From positions 12,723,127-12,787,126 of the forward strand of contig CM041092.1 of assembly GCA_023079485.1 (NCBI GenBank): a stretch of DNA of 64,000 nucleotides. Reading direction: 5' to 3'. Source of the DNA: Archilochus colubris (lineage: Eukaryota; Chordata; Aves; Apodiformes; Trochilidae). A model generated the notes under the pieces. That model saw nothing but the letters and a program-made list of their open reading frames with translations, ran no database searches and was not told where the DNA came from. Of this stretch, positions 25,001 to 33,032 are shown in pieces. Each line of letters opens with the position of its first letter. Position 1 is the first letter of the stretch. Both the position numbers and the translations under genes were made by a program.

Positions 25001-27857
25001 GCACTGATAAGATCAGTGGACAAAAAGCAGAGTTACTGCTCAAATCCCAGCTCTGTGTTTAATAAATTAATCTCAACTGCATAATTTACAACATGTCCCT
25101 TCTGTCTCATCAACAATAATCATAAAACATCAGGGTTTGCTGCTTAAAAAGACTCTGAAACATGTTTGGTTTTCACAACACCATTCCCTGTAGTGGTTTT
25201 TGGGTTGTGGTTTTTTTTTGTTTGTTTGTTTAAACAGAAATTCAGCAATCTCAGATTCAATTATATGAAACATTAACTCGAGAAGATTCTTCTTCCAGTA
25301 ACAAATTCATTGTAAGGGTATAGCTGAACAAGCATTTTAATCAAGCATAAGCCAAATACTGACTCTAAATGCTTCTTCACCACCATTTGGAGAGACACAA
25401 ACAAGGAAATAGATGGAAGAATTATCCAAGCTGGAAACTAACATAACATTACATCAATTATTTTCGGCCACAGCATTTTCTTGACTTTGCTTACTGCCTG
25501 GCTGTCAAAAATAGTTTCTTCTGCCAAGACATAAATAAAACCAAAGGCAAACATCATCATAAAAGCAACATCTTTTCTTATGTAGCTAAGGATTTTTAAA
25601 AGTACAGTATTCATTCCTGCCAAGGCAACTCTATCTGGCCATGAACTGATCTGTTCTCTAAGTGATTCAGTATTAAGAAACACTTTGTTATTTATTTTTT
25701 TAAATAAAGCAATTTAATAGAACTTAGGTAGACAATGGGACTCTGCACAACTGAACTGGCAGACTGGAGGGCACCTCTTTGAGATAACAGGAGTTCATTT
25801 TAAACCAAATCTACTGCAAACAAAGTAAAAGTCTTGTATAAGGTGTTAGCTCTGACAAGATGATGAGTCTCCCGGTGTTTTTGCAAAAAAAGAAAAAAAC
25901 CAAAAGAACCCTCAAACTTTCTATATATATACATACACACACATGTATTTTTAATATAGCTTTAGATTTTAGAAAGCAATGTTGTTTTGCCATAATTTTG
26001 GTTTTCCTCTTTAAGAATTAATCCTAAAATATGAGCAACGAAAGCAGGGACACAAGAATAAACAGGTTAAGGAGCCTGAAATAAAACATTTAATCTATCT
26101 TTAATTTTTTGTATTTTAATCACCAAAGGAACTGGTACATGTCAGCCACTGACAATACACTGTAACTACTGTATCTAGCTATTCAGATTTAGCATACTTA
26201 TTTACTTAGATGGCCACAGACAAAACTTTATGTTGACTTACCAAAAAAACAAAAAGTGTGAAAAATGTTTCCTGTATAAAGAACATTAACTGCACCCTGA
26301 TCTAAGTTTTACAGACCAGATGTCAGGTCATGGCACCTCTTCAGGTTCAATTTATGCTCCTTTAAGCCTTAGAAATGTTGTTTGAGGTGCCAAGAATTTG
26401 CCTACAGAGCCAACTCCAGCTCCAAAGATTACTGATCTTGTTATGTGGAGACACCAATTTAACCTTAAGTACTTTTTAAGTGTAACTCTTGCTATAAAGC
26501 GTTTGTGGGCATTCCTGGCATCAAATCAAACATCCTAGGCACTGAGCAGCACTGGATATGTTTGTTACATTGTCTCAACGATGTCCAGATTAGTTTTACT
26601 GCCCTCTGTTAACGCCTATCTGTACAATCATTGTGCAAATAAAGCTGTCAAACTGTTTCTTTAACTGAAGATTACTTGGGGTTCTGAATATCTCAAGAGT
26701 TATTTCTGCTCACTATGTCAACAATGCCACTCAATAAAGTTGAGCCCTTCTCAGACTACCTAGCATTACAGATACTTTAGAACTGTATCTGTACAAGGAA
26801 GGGAGGAGAGAAAAACCATTTCACAAATGGCTGCTCTGCACACAGCTCCTATGTCAGCACAACTTTTACTGCAGCCAAAATCCTAGGAACAAGTCAAAGT
26901 CTCACAGAGATCGACAGCTTCCTAGCTCAGACAAGTGAGCTCAAAAGAAGTCAGCAGCAACCATAAGACATGGTAATGGAGAAACAGAGCACATCACTTC
27001 TATTGCTACTGCTCATTCTGTTGGCCAAAACCAGGTCTATAATTAAGCAGAATAGAAGACACGTGTATATTAAGGCAGCTTTAGAAATGTAAAACAGTGG
27101 CTAACACAATTCCCAGTAAAGTACCATATGCTATGAGACAACCCTCCTGTATAATCTGCCCTGAGGAGGGGAAGGAAGTACAATTTCTCTTCCCCTCCCT
27201 TCTCAAGTTAGTGCTGAAAAATGCATCCAACTCTGACACAAAATCAAAACAAACAAAACACACAGAAATCATTGCTGGTACTTGTGCTCATTCCTTGTCT
27301 TCAATGGAATTCCACCAAGAGATTTTACCTTCCTTCTCAAGATGCATACATAGCTCACTGAACAGAAAATCCAACTCATCCAAAATATTACCCTCCCGAA
27401 GTTAAGCTCTAGCACAACGATTACAACAACTTGCTAGAAAACATTAAATGTAGAAAGCACAATAAAATCTACCATAACACTGTGCAGTTTCAGTAACAAA
27501 TTTTACAATTATTTCCATACAATTTTATCACTACTAACTTAGTGGATGTCAAGTCACAGGGTTGGTTGCTATGACAACTAGATATGTCTTCACCTAACTA
27601 ACCAGTAAATGGCAAAAAGCACAAACAGATTGACGCAAGCCAACAGCACTTAGAAAACAAACTTGCATCACTCGTACCGGCAAGTCCACGCTGACATCTG
27701 TTCCATCCAGCAGCGCTACTCGGCAAGTAATGATGGATTTTGCGTCCCCAGCTGCAGGGATGTGGGTTGCAGCTCTCTGGGCCTCTCTCAGCCTTTCCTT
27801 CTCGGCATGTTTACGCATAGACCGCCGTCCAAGGGTTCGACGGAAAAAGCTCAGCAT
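1029..27857 (-). CDS. EPB41L5: EPB41L5, FERM-domain polarity protein, 5' portion (13 coding exons)
   Basis: Joined CDS of 13 exons giving about 392 codons, all in phase; the known protein is about 730 residues, so the C-terminal tail lies beyond the left edge. Start is the ATG opening [20 protein letters not shown], the family N-terminus, 5 nt after a splice acceptor. Residues about 43-328 form the FERM domain (F1 with [10 protein letters not shown]2 with YLFVLQLK and YNMQAELGDYD, F3 with [13 protein letters not shown] and [17 protein letters not shown]). An FA segment follows, with [18 protein letters not shown] and [13 protein letters not shown]. Known role of the family: a cytoplasmic scaffold at the lateral membrane that binds Crumbs-type tails, p120-catenin and paxillin and promotes actomyosin contraction and EMT. 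EPB41L4B is the nearest alternative, but it has a long Gly/Ala-rich N-terminal insertion that is absent here. Identity is very secure. Confidence 0.98.
1714..1820 (-). CDS. EPB41L5: EPB41L5 exon 13 (FERM-adjacent region)
   Basis: 107 nt encoding [20 protein letters not shown] and [15 protein letters not shown]. The basic [17 protein letters not shown] stretch resembles PKC/PKA substrate sites that regulate FA regions (family knowledge). Acceptor GGCATTCTTAG, donor GTAAATTA. An ATG inside the exon is not a start. Confidence 0.97.
2200..2600 (-). other. Coding-like relic of unknown origin in an EPB41L5 intron
   Basis: The minus strand reads a 75-codon frame with [20 protein letters not shown] and [15 protein letters not shown], and just past its stop a second frame with [15 protein letters not shown] and [12 protein letters not shown]. 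The composition is helix-like and more GC-rich than the flanks, suggesting a decayed processed copy or old exon, but the parent is not recognised and chance is not excluded. Confidence 0.2.
2982..3151 (-). CDS. EPB41L5: EPB41L5 exon 12 (F3 C-terminal helix and FA start)
   Basis: 170 nt encoding [40 protein letters not shown] and [16 protein letters not shown], then two bases of Ser. Acceptor TGCTTTAAG, donor GTCAGTGT. The [15 protein letters not shown] helix closes the FERM domain; [14 protein letters not shown] begins the FERM-adjacent region. Confidence 0.98.
3856..3925 (-). CDS. EPB41L5: EPB41L5 exon 11 (FERM F3)
   Basis: 70 nt completing Trp and encoding [20 protein letters not shown] then DEQ. 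Acceptor ATCTTGTAG, donor GTAGATAA. Beta strands of F3. Confidence 0.97.
5258..5346 (-). CDS. EPB41L5: EPB41L5 exon 10 (FERM F3 start)
   Basis: 89 nt encoding [20 protein letters not shown] and GDTKIGLFF plus two bases of Trp. Acceptor GGCAATTAG, donor GTAAGATT. This opens the PH-like F3 lobe. Confidence 0.97.
5973..6060 (-). CDS. EPB41L5: EPB41L5 exon 9 (end of FERM F2)
   Basis: 88 nt encoding [20 protein letters not shown] and YGVDMHIVK, phase 0 at the 3' end. The acceptor lies in a run of five G (TTTTTTTCAG then GGGG); only cutting after the first AG keeps the frame. Donor GTATGTTT. The [14 protein letters not shown] motif is strongly conserved in FERM proteins. Confidence 0.97.
6481..6601 (-). 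CDS. EPB41L5: EPB41L5 exon 8 (FERM F2)
   Basis: 121 nt encoding [39 protein letters not shown] and part of Arg. Acceptor CTTTTGTAG, donor GTACTATA. Both splice sites are confirmed by phase and by the conserved PELVSEFRF and WKE blocks. Confidence 0.97.
7160..7260. repeat. Possible fragment of an old interspersed repeat
   Basis: The stretch TCAAATGGCTCATCTAGCCC followed by ACTGCTGCAT resembles the 'ggtccatctagcccagt' core seen in ancient amniote interspersed repeats. This is a resemblance from memory only; the family cannot be named with confidence. Confidence 0.3.
9248..9300 (-). CDS. EPB41L5: EPB41L5 exon 7 (FERM F2)
   Basis: 53 nt encoding [17 protein letters not shown] with a split Lys in front and a split Ala behind. 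Acceptor TTATGGCAG, donor GTGAGTA. F2 acyl-CoA-binding-like helix of the FERM domain. Confidence 0.96.
9607..9651 (-). CDS. EPB41L5: EPB41L5 exon 6 (FERM F2, 45 nt)
   Basis: 45 nt encoding [14 protein letters not shown] with split codons at both ends (Arg at the front, Lys at the back). Acceptor TTAATCCTACAG, donor GTAAGTAT. It is the first F2 helix; the position that is Gln in human (LKQDILSG, from memory) is Leu here. Confidence 0.96.
12145..12223 (-). CDS. EPB41L5: EPB41L5 exon 5 (FERM F1-F2)
   Basis: 79 nt: completes Ile, then [20 protein letters not shown] and REELT, then two bases (AG) of an Arg codon finished in the next exon. Acceptor CTGCTTTGCAG, donor GTAAGAGG. The [12 protein letters not shown] block is diagnostic of the EPB41L4/L5 group. 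Confidence 0.97.
13351..13393 (-). CDS. EPB41L5: EPB41L5 exon 4 (FERM F1, short)
   Basis: 43 nt encoding [14 protein letters not shown] plus the first base of the next Ile codon. Acceptor TTCTTTTTCAG, donor GTAAGTGT. It enters at phase 0 and leaves at phase 1, completed by the TT that opens the next exon. Confidence 0.96.
14240..14720 (+). other. GC-rich patch with a 156-codon ORF, no family recognised
   Basis: A local rise in GC within EPB41L5 intron 3, with open frames on both strands. The plus-strand ORF at 14248-14718 is Pro/Gln/Ala/Ser-rich without recognisable motifs. Most likely a composition effect or an unrecognised old repeat. Confidence 0.25.
15484..15605 (+). repeat. A/C-rich CCAAA tract
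   Basis: About 120 nt almost free of T and G, built of units such as AAACCCAAACC, AACAACC and CAAACAAACAAA. Irregular, not a clean microsatellite. In EPB41L5 intron 3. Confidence 0.85.
18713..18817 (-). CDS. EPB41L5: EPB41L5 exon 3 (FERM F1)
   Basis: 105 nt, 35 codons, phase 0 at both ends; acceptor TATTTTCAG, donor GTAAGTAC. Encodes [11 protein letters not shown] through [11 protein letters not shown] of the FERM F1 lobe. From memory the human protein reads KGQELFDQ here, so LLFE looks like a lineage difference. Confidence 0.97.
21633..21878 (+). mobile_element. CR1 LINE, 3' fragment
   Basis: About 245 bp with the CR1 3' consensus features: GGGCTGCCCAGGGAGGTGGT, CCATCCCTGGAGG, GGTTGGACTTTATGACCTCA, GGGCCTTTCCAACCC, and the terminal octamers ATTCTGTGATTCTGTG. 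The plus-strand orientation is opposite to EPB41L5. It is 5'-truncated, as usual for CR1, and lies in EPB41L5 intron 2. It is diverged but readable, the best single clue that the host is a bird or close sauropsid. Confidence 0.95.
22460..22800. other. GC-richer patch, possible unrecognised repeat
   Basis: About 340 nt with higher GC and open frames on both strands (112 codons minus, 77 plus) in EPB41L5 intron 2, about 600 nt from the CR1. No protein family or repeat consensus recognised. Confidence 0.25.
25922..25944 (+). repeat. (TA)n(CA)n microsatellite
   Basis: Short TATATATATA then CATACACACACA run in EPB41L5 intron 2. Confidence 0.85.
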
Positions 27858-27862
27858 CTTGG
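27678..27862 (-). CDS. EPB41L5: EPB41L5 exon 2 (first coding exon)
   Basis: Coding part is 27678-27857 (60 codons, M1-P60), preceded by 5 nt of 5' UTR (CCAAG) after an acceptor ending TTTCATAG. It encodes the basic N-terminus [16 protein letters not shown] and the first FERM strand with [12 protein letters not shown]. The donor is GTACGA, weaker than the others in this gene. Upstream sequence stays open in frame to a Met in the intron, but the acceptor and family alignment place the start at MLSFF. Confidence 0.97.
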
Positions 27863-28661
27863 CTATGAAATCCCAAGACAGAAAGAGAACACATTGATGT
27901 GAGGCTTCCACCGGAGGAAAAAATAAAATTCTTGGAAAAGATCAGACTTAGATAAAGAACTGTTAGAGAGTCAAAAGCCGTTTCACTTCTTTGTACTTTA
28001 ATACCCACTCTCTGCGGCTACTTTGAAAAAAATCTCCGCTTGGATGGCAGCTGGGCTGATTTTTGGGACAACCTGAAAAGGTTGTTAGGAGAACAAACAA
28101 TGATCTCATACAACTGATTGCAACCTTTCATTAACACAAATGCCACTGCACTCTTCAAAAAGACGGTGATGTCCTCTCAAAACTGGAAAATAACTACCAC
28201 CAGTTACGTTCTTAGCTGATGTATTCAGCTCTCTCACCAGAAAAAAGAAACTCAAAACGGGCCGTTCCCGCCTCAGAACTTCGCTTACACACCGGGGACT
28301 CTGTAGCCGAGCCTCTCAGACAGTGCTCGGACAGGGCACGGCCGTTCCCGTATCACCGCGGCCCCGGCTGCCCCCAGGCTCCCGCCGGCGTGGGGAAGCG
28401 ACCTCCAGCCGCCCAGGTTCCCGTCCACCACGGCAGCTCCGGCCCGGCAAACACCCGGAGCTCGGCGATGAGTCGGTCCCGAGCCCCAACACCCGCCCGG
28501 TCGCCCCAGATCGCAACCCAGCCCGAGAGCACCGAGCGCCTCAGGAACGCCCCCCGCAGCCTCCCCGCCGCAGCCCCGGAGAGAAGCGGCCCCCGCCCCG
28601 CTCACATCCCGGGCCACGCCGGCCGGGAGCTCCCGGTCCCCCCCGCTGCCCCGACCCTTAC

Positions 28662-28809
28662 GTAACACCTCGGGACCGGCGCCCGCCTCAGCCCCGGGCC
28701 CACTGCCCTGCTCCTGCCCCGCCTCCCCGGCGGCCTCGCTCCAGGGGTCGCGCCGCGCCATCCCCCGCCGCGGCGGCGGCCACTTGGACACCGGCGCGGT
28801 CCCCCCCAC
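28662..28809 (-). other. EPB41L5: EPB41L5 alternative exon 1b with in-frame upstream ORF
   Basis: A second donor (TTAC then GTAAGGGT, GT at 28660-28661) would end an alternative first exon. ATGs at 28809 and 28761 (MARRDPWSEA, G at -3 and G at +4) open a frame that leaves at phase 1 and joins exon 2 as C+CC AAG ATG, adding 35 residues (33 plus Pro-Lys) or about 51 residues before MLSFF. The donor has C at -1, so it is weaker than exon 1a's. No homology is recognised in the extension, which is Gly/Ala/Glu-rich as expected from a CpG island. Confidence 0.3.
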
Positions 28810-28847
28810 TCCCCTCAGCGTCGCAGCCAGACCCCCGCGCTGCTTAC

Positions 28848-28993
28848 CCGGCGGGCGTCGCCGCGGCCCGGGCGGCGGGAACGGGGGAGCCCAGGGCGCT
28901 GGGAGCGCGTCCCCACGGCGGCTCTGGGCGGCCCTGAGGGCGGGCGAGGGGGGCGGTGAGGGAGCCTACGGGAGGGGGCGGGCCTCCGAACAT
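28848..28993 (-). other. EPB41L5: EPB41L5 candidate non-coding exon 1a (3' part)
   Basis: Within the CpG island, a strong minus-strand donor (CGG then GTAAGCAG, GT at 28846-28847) faces the exon 2 acceptor at 27863-27864, giving an intron of just under 1 kb. The 5' limit (TSS) cannot be read from sequence; 28993 is only the ATG of an upstream ORF (MFGGPPPP) that would be out of frame with MLSFF after splicing. Confidence 0.55.
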
Positions 28994-28999
28994 GGCGGA
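28989..28999 (+). promoter_or_regulatory. YY1-type element at the start-site region
   Basis: AACATGGCGGA matches the YY1 core AANATGGCGG seen just downstream of the start site of many CpG-island promoters (established knowledge). The ATG within it is followed by 29 nt and a plausible plus-strand donor (AACAG then GTAACG), so it may also be the start of a divergent transcript. Confidence 0.5.
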
Positions 29000-29023
29000 G
29001 CGAGGTGGGAGGCCCTTAAACAG
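28992..29023 (+). other. Possible divergent first-exon segment (plus strand)
   Basis: ATGGCGGAGCGAGG opens a 10-codon frame (MAERGGRPLN plus AG) ending at a donor GTAACG (29024-29029). No partner exon with recognisable protein homology was found to the right, so this is most likely a promoter-upstream or non-coding divergent transcript if it is used at all. Confidence 0.2.
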
Positions 29024-29450
29024 GTAACGACGCTCCGTCCATTTCCTCCTGTCCACGCTTACTCACCTGGCGGCTTCCGCTGCTGCTCTCTGCCGCTCGG
29101 AGGAGGTGTGGAGCCGGAGGAGCGGGGCGGCAGCGAAAGAAAGCGGGAGGCGGGCAGTAAAGGAGCGCTGCTCTCCTCCCAGCCGCAGGTCGGCCGTAGC
29201 CCCTTTAAAAGAGGCGGAACCCGGGGAGAAGGGCCCCCCCCGCCCCGAGCCAGGTGGTTGGGCCCGGCCCAGGGCCGAGGCGGGGGAGCGGCGCGGCCCA
29301 TGGGCTGCCCGGGGAGGGTGGCGGGAGGAGGTGCGGTCACCGCCAGGGGTGAGGGTCCGGGAGTCAGCGTCACCCACGGCCCTAGGGGGAGAGAGGCGGC
29401 GACCGCCTGAGGAGACGAGAGCCGAGGGAGTAAACGAGGGCGATTCGTGA

Positions 29451-31555
29451 AACGCTCTGGGCAAGTTAATTCTCAACCTTTTCTGCGATTTGTGCTAACA
29501 CGTAGAGTAAATTTCCCTCAGCTGTCCTGCCAGAACCTGAACAAGTCCTCTGCTGGCCAGCAGTAAGAAGCCGCCTCCGGCAAACGCGCTCTTAAATCAA
29601 GTTTCGAAAAGAATGGTTTCTTTAAGCACTGCCCCGAAGGGTTAACTGCAGCATTGTGTCAAATAAAGCAGAACCATCCACAAACTAACAGTATTTATAC
29701 ACTGAAATAAGGTTATCAGGATTACAATGAAAAAAATGCAGATTGTAATCTCAATGTCCTTTGGAAATACAATGAGTTCCAGTGATCTATATTTTAGTAT
29801 TTTTTTTCTTATCTATTACTGCAGTCTAAGAGGAAAAGCCCCGCGCAGTGGCATTAGCCACAGCAATTCATGACGGCTGCACACCACTGATCTGTTTTGT
29901 TTTGGGTTTTGTACATAAATATTTATGTTCCGGCTAGTACTTGACATCTCCAAGTAGAAAACTTCACCAAAGGCAATGTAAACTCTGCTTGCAGAGTACA
30001 GTGCCAGCTCACAGAGACACTGCTCTGGATAAACAAGCTCCAGACTGCTTCAAAATCCCAGGGTAAATAGGACAACTGCAAGAGCAGACTTTGGCTTCTT
30101 ATTTTGGTCACTTTTGCTCACGACAATGTAGCATTTTCTACACTTGGCCATGAAACCTGGGCTGAGCTACCCAGTCACTCACCTGCCGAGTGGAGGAATT
30201 GGCATCATGAAACACCGACTAGTAAATTGCTACGGCAAAACCTGCTCCAGTGCCCCAATACACATCAAATTATCTTGATGTCATTTTTGATGAAATGGCA
30301 AAAAAAATTTTCTCAGGTAGTTGCCCAGTATTTTCTGACTAACAGTCTGATTTTAATGTTAAATGTCAATTGGTTTAGCACCCCTGCTACCACAAGCAAG
30401 AGGGAGCAAGGCAAGCTTAGGTTGTTTGGTTATTTACTCAATAACACGTATCACAACTAGGGGGGATTTAGGTACTTTTTAACTGATGAGCAGAGATTAT
30501 GTTTGCATCACAGTAGTCTGTGATGAAATACATGTGGAGCCCGCAATCAAGTTCCAAAATGAACTATACAAAATCTTATTAAACGTGAAAAAGTAATTTA
30601 TCATCAGATTCTCTGTGCACATGAACTAACTGATAATTTGTCTATTAAGGATGCTTAGTTTTTAGTGGAGATGTCTGTAACGTGAATGGTAGTCTCCTTG
30701 ACATCAGGCTTACACCTGTTCTCATCTTCCTCTAAGACAAAATATTCTGAGAATAAATAACCTGATTCTTAAGAGGTTGTGTTTTCTGCCTATCTTCAAT
30801 TATTTCCTCAAATTAAGTTTCTTTCCACTCTGACTCACTAGCTCCCTTCTCACCAGCAACAACTCTGCTACTCTCAGCTTCCTCTCTTTAGATTCAGTGA
30901 CACATTTTTGCTCTTCTTACTTCACACCAGCCTCTTGCTACTCTTCACGGAATTGCAGTCTACTCTCTCCTATTTGCTACTCAGATATACCCAAATCCAA
31001 ACACCTTGTCCTCACTTGAAAGTCCTAAATTCATCAGTCAAATTAAGAACATATGGGTCTCTCTCAAACTCCTATCCCTCCTGAGAGAGATTCTTCTCCT
31101 GTCTCTCAAGTCCTTTAATGGCATTTTCCTACTTTGAACATCCCCTCACTTTCTGTCATCAAATACTCAATTCATAAGCGTCCATCTGGAATTTTTGTTC
31201 TTCACATTGGTACTCCTCAAGCCCTCAGGTTTTGAGACCTAACTGTAACCTCTATTGATCAGTCTCCAAAACACTCACTATATAAAAGTCATACTTTCGT
31301 AAAGCAAAAACTACAGTATATATTTTCAAGTCAATAAACTTTCGTTCATACTCATATGCTGCTTCTGTATACAAGCAATTTCAGTCTTGATAATTTAGCA
31401 TCCTCTTCTAGTGCTCAATCCATAGGGCTGTAGTTATGGAAAACAATGTCAAAATGTAAAATACGAGATGAACATTATCTGGAATCAGACGCGTATAGAA
31501 GTAGCACAGCAAAACTCTGTACAGTAGCAAGAAAATCACAAAAAAATTTTTAATC
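29451..31555. other. Intergenic spacer between PTPN4 and EPB41L5
   Basis: No gene recognised. The stretch near 30780-31260 is strikingly pyrimidine-rich on the plus strand (purine-rich in the direction of PTPN4 transcription). A 118-codon plus-strand ORF at 30104-30460 has no recognisable domain and looks like chance. Confidence 0.6.
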
Positions 31556-31576
31556 TTTAAATTACTAAAGCACATC

Positions 31577-31582
31577 TTTATT
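31577..31582 (-). terminator. PTPN4: Candidate distal poly(A) signal of PTPN4
   Basis: AATAAA on the minus strand followed about 30 nt later by a classical U/GU-rich downstream element (TTTTTTTGTGATTTTCTTGC). It is the best-formed site before the EPB41L5 CpG island, about 2.1 kb further on. Confidence 0.5.
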
Positions 31583-32369
31583 TTGCAATTAAACAATTAA
31601 GATCCACAAGTAAACTATATATATTTTCAAGTCTGTACCTAGACAACTATTTGTCAACTGAAATTAAATATATCCACAAAATATGCATAACCGCATTTTT
31701 TCACATAATAGAATGAAATTTTACTTAAGACTAAAACAAGACTTGTTAAATGTTACTTAACATATTGATCCTGGGAACTGCTGGTTTTCGGTAGAAGTTA
31801 GTGTATCATTTTAATGGCAAGAAATTTCATTTTATCAAAATGAGGACAAATACATAAGGCCCTTTAAAGCATACAGTAGCTGCAGTGACAAAAGCTGAAT
31901 TTATTTTCATGTTATCCAGTGTTGACCAATTTCAAGTTTCTGTCATTTTCAATCAAGCACCCTGGCTGCTGTTTAGCCAGCTTGTTGTGTTACATGTTTA
32001 GCCAACGTGTTGTTATGTTTGGTTGGGTTTTTTTTTCCTTCCCCTCATGTGCTTTTTAACAAATTTATAGGCAAAAGTCTAGTTATGGGAAGAACCTTCC
32101 CATTCCCCCAACATTATTAAAAATACACAAGACTTAAGTCTAAACAACAAAAGAGCTCTATTCCACTCTGAGATGATTCACGTCACACTTGCTGTCCATC
32201 ATTAAGCAGTATGAAACTGAGATGAAATTCGACAACTCAAAGCCACAGCTGGAAATGCAAATTAATTACCAAAACCACCTAGCAAAAATATTGCCACCAT
32301 CTGGTTGTTAATAATTATCTAAATAATATTCTTCCCTTTGTATTTACACATAGAGTAGCACCTGTTACA

Positions 32370-32510
32370 GGAAAAACAACCAAACCAAAACCCCCCAAAC
32401 AAACAAAAAAACCCCAACACCCTCCCCCCAAACAAACAAAAACCAAACCAAAACAAACAAATAACTGAAACAAAACCAAAACACCAGAAAAACCCAACCC
32501 CAAACCTTAT
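32370..32510 (+). repeat. A/C-rich CCAAA tract in the PTPN4 3' UTR
   Basis: About 140 nt of AACCAAACCAAAACCCC, CAAACAAACAAA and CCCTCCCCCC-type sequence; in the transcript this is G/U-rich (GGUUUGGUUUUGG), which can attract GU-binding proteins or form G-rich structures. Confidence 0.85.
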
Positions 32511-32998
32511 ATAAACAGCCCTGCCAAACTGAATGGGATCACTGGTAAAGGAACCAAACTGAATGGAAAACAAATTTGGATACACAGTTTAAAACAAAAC
32601 TTTCTTACCTTAGTTTTCCTTTAAGATTGTTATGGGTTGTTGCTGTGGTGCCCCAACTAGTGAGATAATTGCACTGGATCATTTATAGCCTAGTCTTTGC
32701 AGATATACTCTAGTTAAAGAAAACAACAGCTTAATGTAAACTGTTTAACCCTTTCACTTATGTCTTAGGCCTCTGGCCTAGGAGTACAAGAGTGGAAACT
32801 TCTTTAAACTTCATTGTGCATTATCTTTTGTTATCAAAATTCAAATAAGTTAAGTAAAAAAAAATACTGATTTCCAGGTAATAGATCTAATGTTAAAAAT
32901 AATGCTTAGCAGAACATTTACAGTAAACATAGCTAATCTGTATCTGAGAGAGATCACAGAGATAAATTTACGAGTACCCTGTAGTTTCTATTTGCACC

Positions 32999-33032
32999 TT
33001 TTTTTTTTTTTTTACTTTTTTTTTCTTTTTTA
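32999..33032 (+). repeat. Poly-T tract in the PTPN4 3' UTR
   Basis: Interrupted T run of about 34 nt; a poly-A tract in the PTPN4 sense strand, so a possible internal oligo-dT priming site in cDNA data. Confidence 0.9.

Larger units (their letters stand above)
18818..27677 (-). other. EPB41L5: EPB41L5 intron 2
   Basis: About 8.9 kb, AT-rich. Apart from the CR1 fragment, the GC-richer patch and the TA/CA microsatellite, nothing gene-like was seen; short ORFs match background. Confidence 0.8.
28280..29450. promoter_or_regulatory. CpG island promoter of EPB41L5
   Basis: About 1.2 kb of very GC- and CpG-rich sequence in an otherwise AT-rich window, at the 5' end of EPB41L5 and downstream of PTPN4. 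It includes a GC box (GGGGGCGGGCC near 28975-28985), an AACATGGCGGA YY1-type element (28989-28999), an ETS-like CTTCCGCT (near 29085) and the palindrome TTACGTAA (28658-28665, PAR-bZIP/NFIL3-type). No TATA box is evident, as expected for a broad CpG promoter. Several long ORFs on both strands here are composition artefacts. Confidence 0.85.

Noticed and set aside
25438..25683. 81-codon minus-strand ORF with hydrophobic stretch ([17 protein letters not shown])
   Set aside because: AT-rich intron sequence gives hydrophobic chance ORFs; no start or splice support.
27594..27911. Longer EPB41L5 N-terminus starting [10 protein letters not shown] in the exon 2 frame
   Set aside because: A clear acceptor (TTTCATAG) sits 5 nt before the MLSFF ATG, so the upstream codons are intronic; MLSFFRRT is the family start.
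28005..28072. Possible extra 5' UTR exon of EPB41L5 with a good acceptor (AACCTTTTCAG)
   Set aside because: The matching donor would be GTATTA, which is weak, and no other support is visible.
28285..29476. Six ORFs of 100-208 codons on both strands over the CpG island
   Set aside because: Stop-poor GC-rich sequence makes long ORFs on all frames; the products are Pro/Gly/Ala/Arg-rich with no domain. Only the segment that splices in frame to exon 2 was kept as a finding.
30104..30460. 118-codon plus-strand ORF between the two genes
   Set aside because: No domain, no splice or promoter context, and comparable chance ORFs exist in introns.
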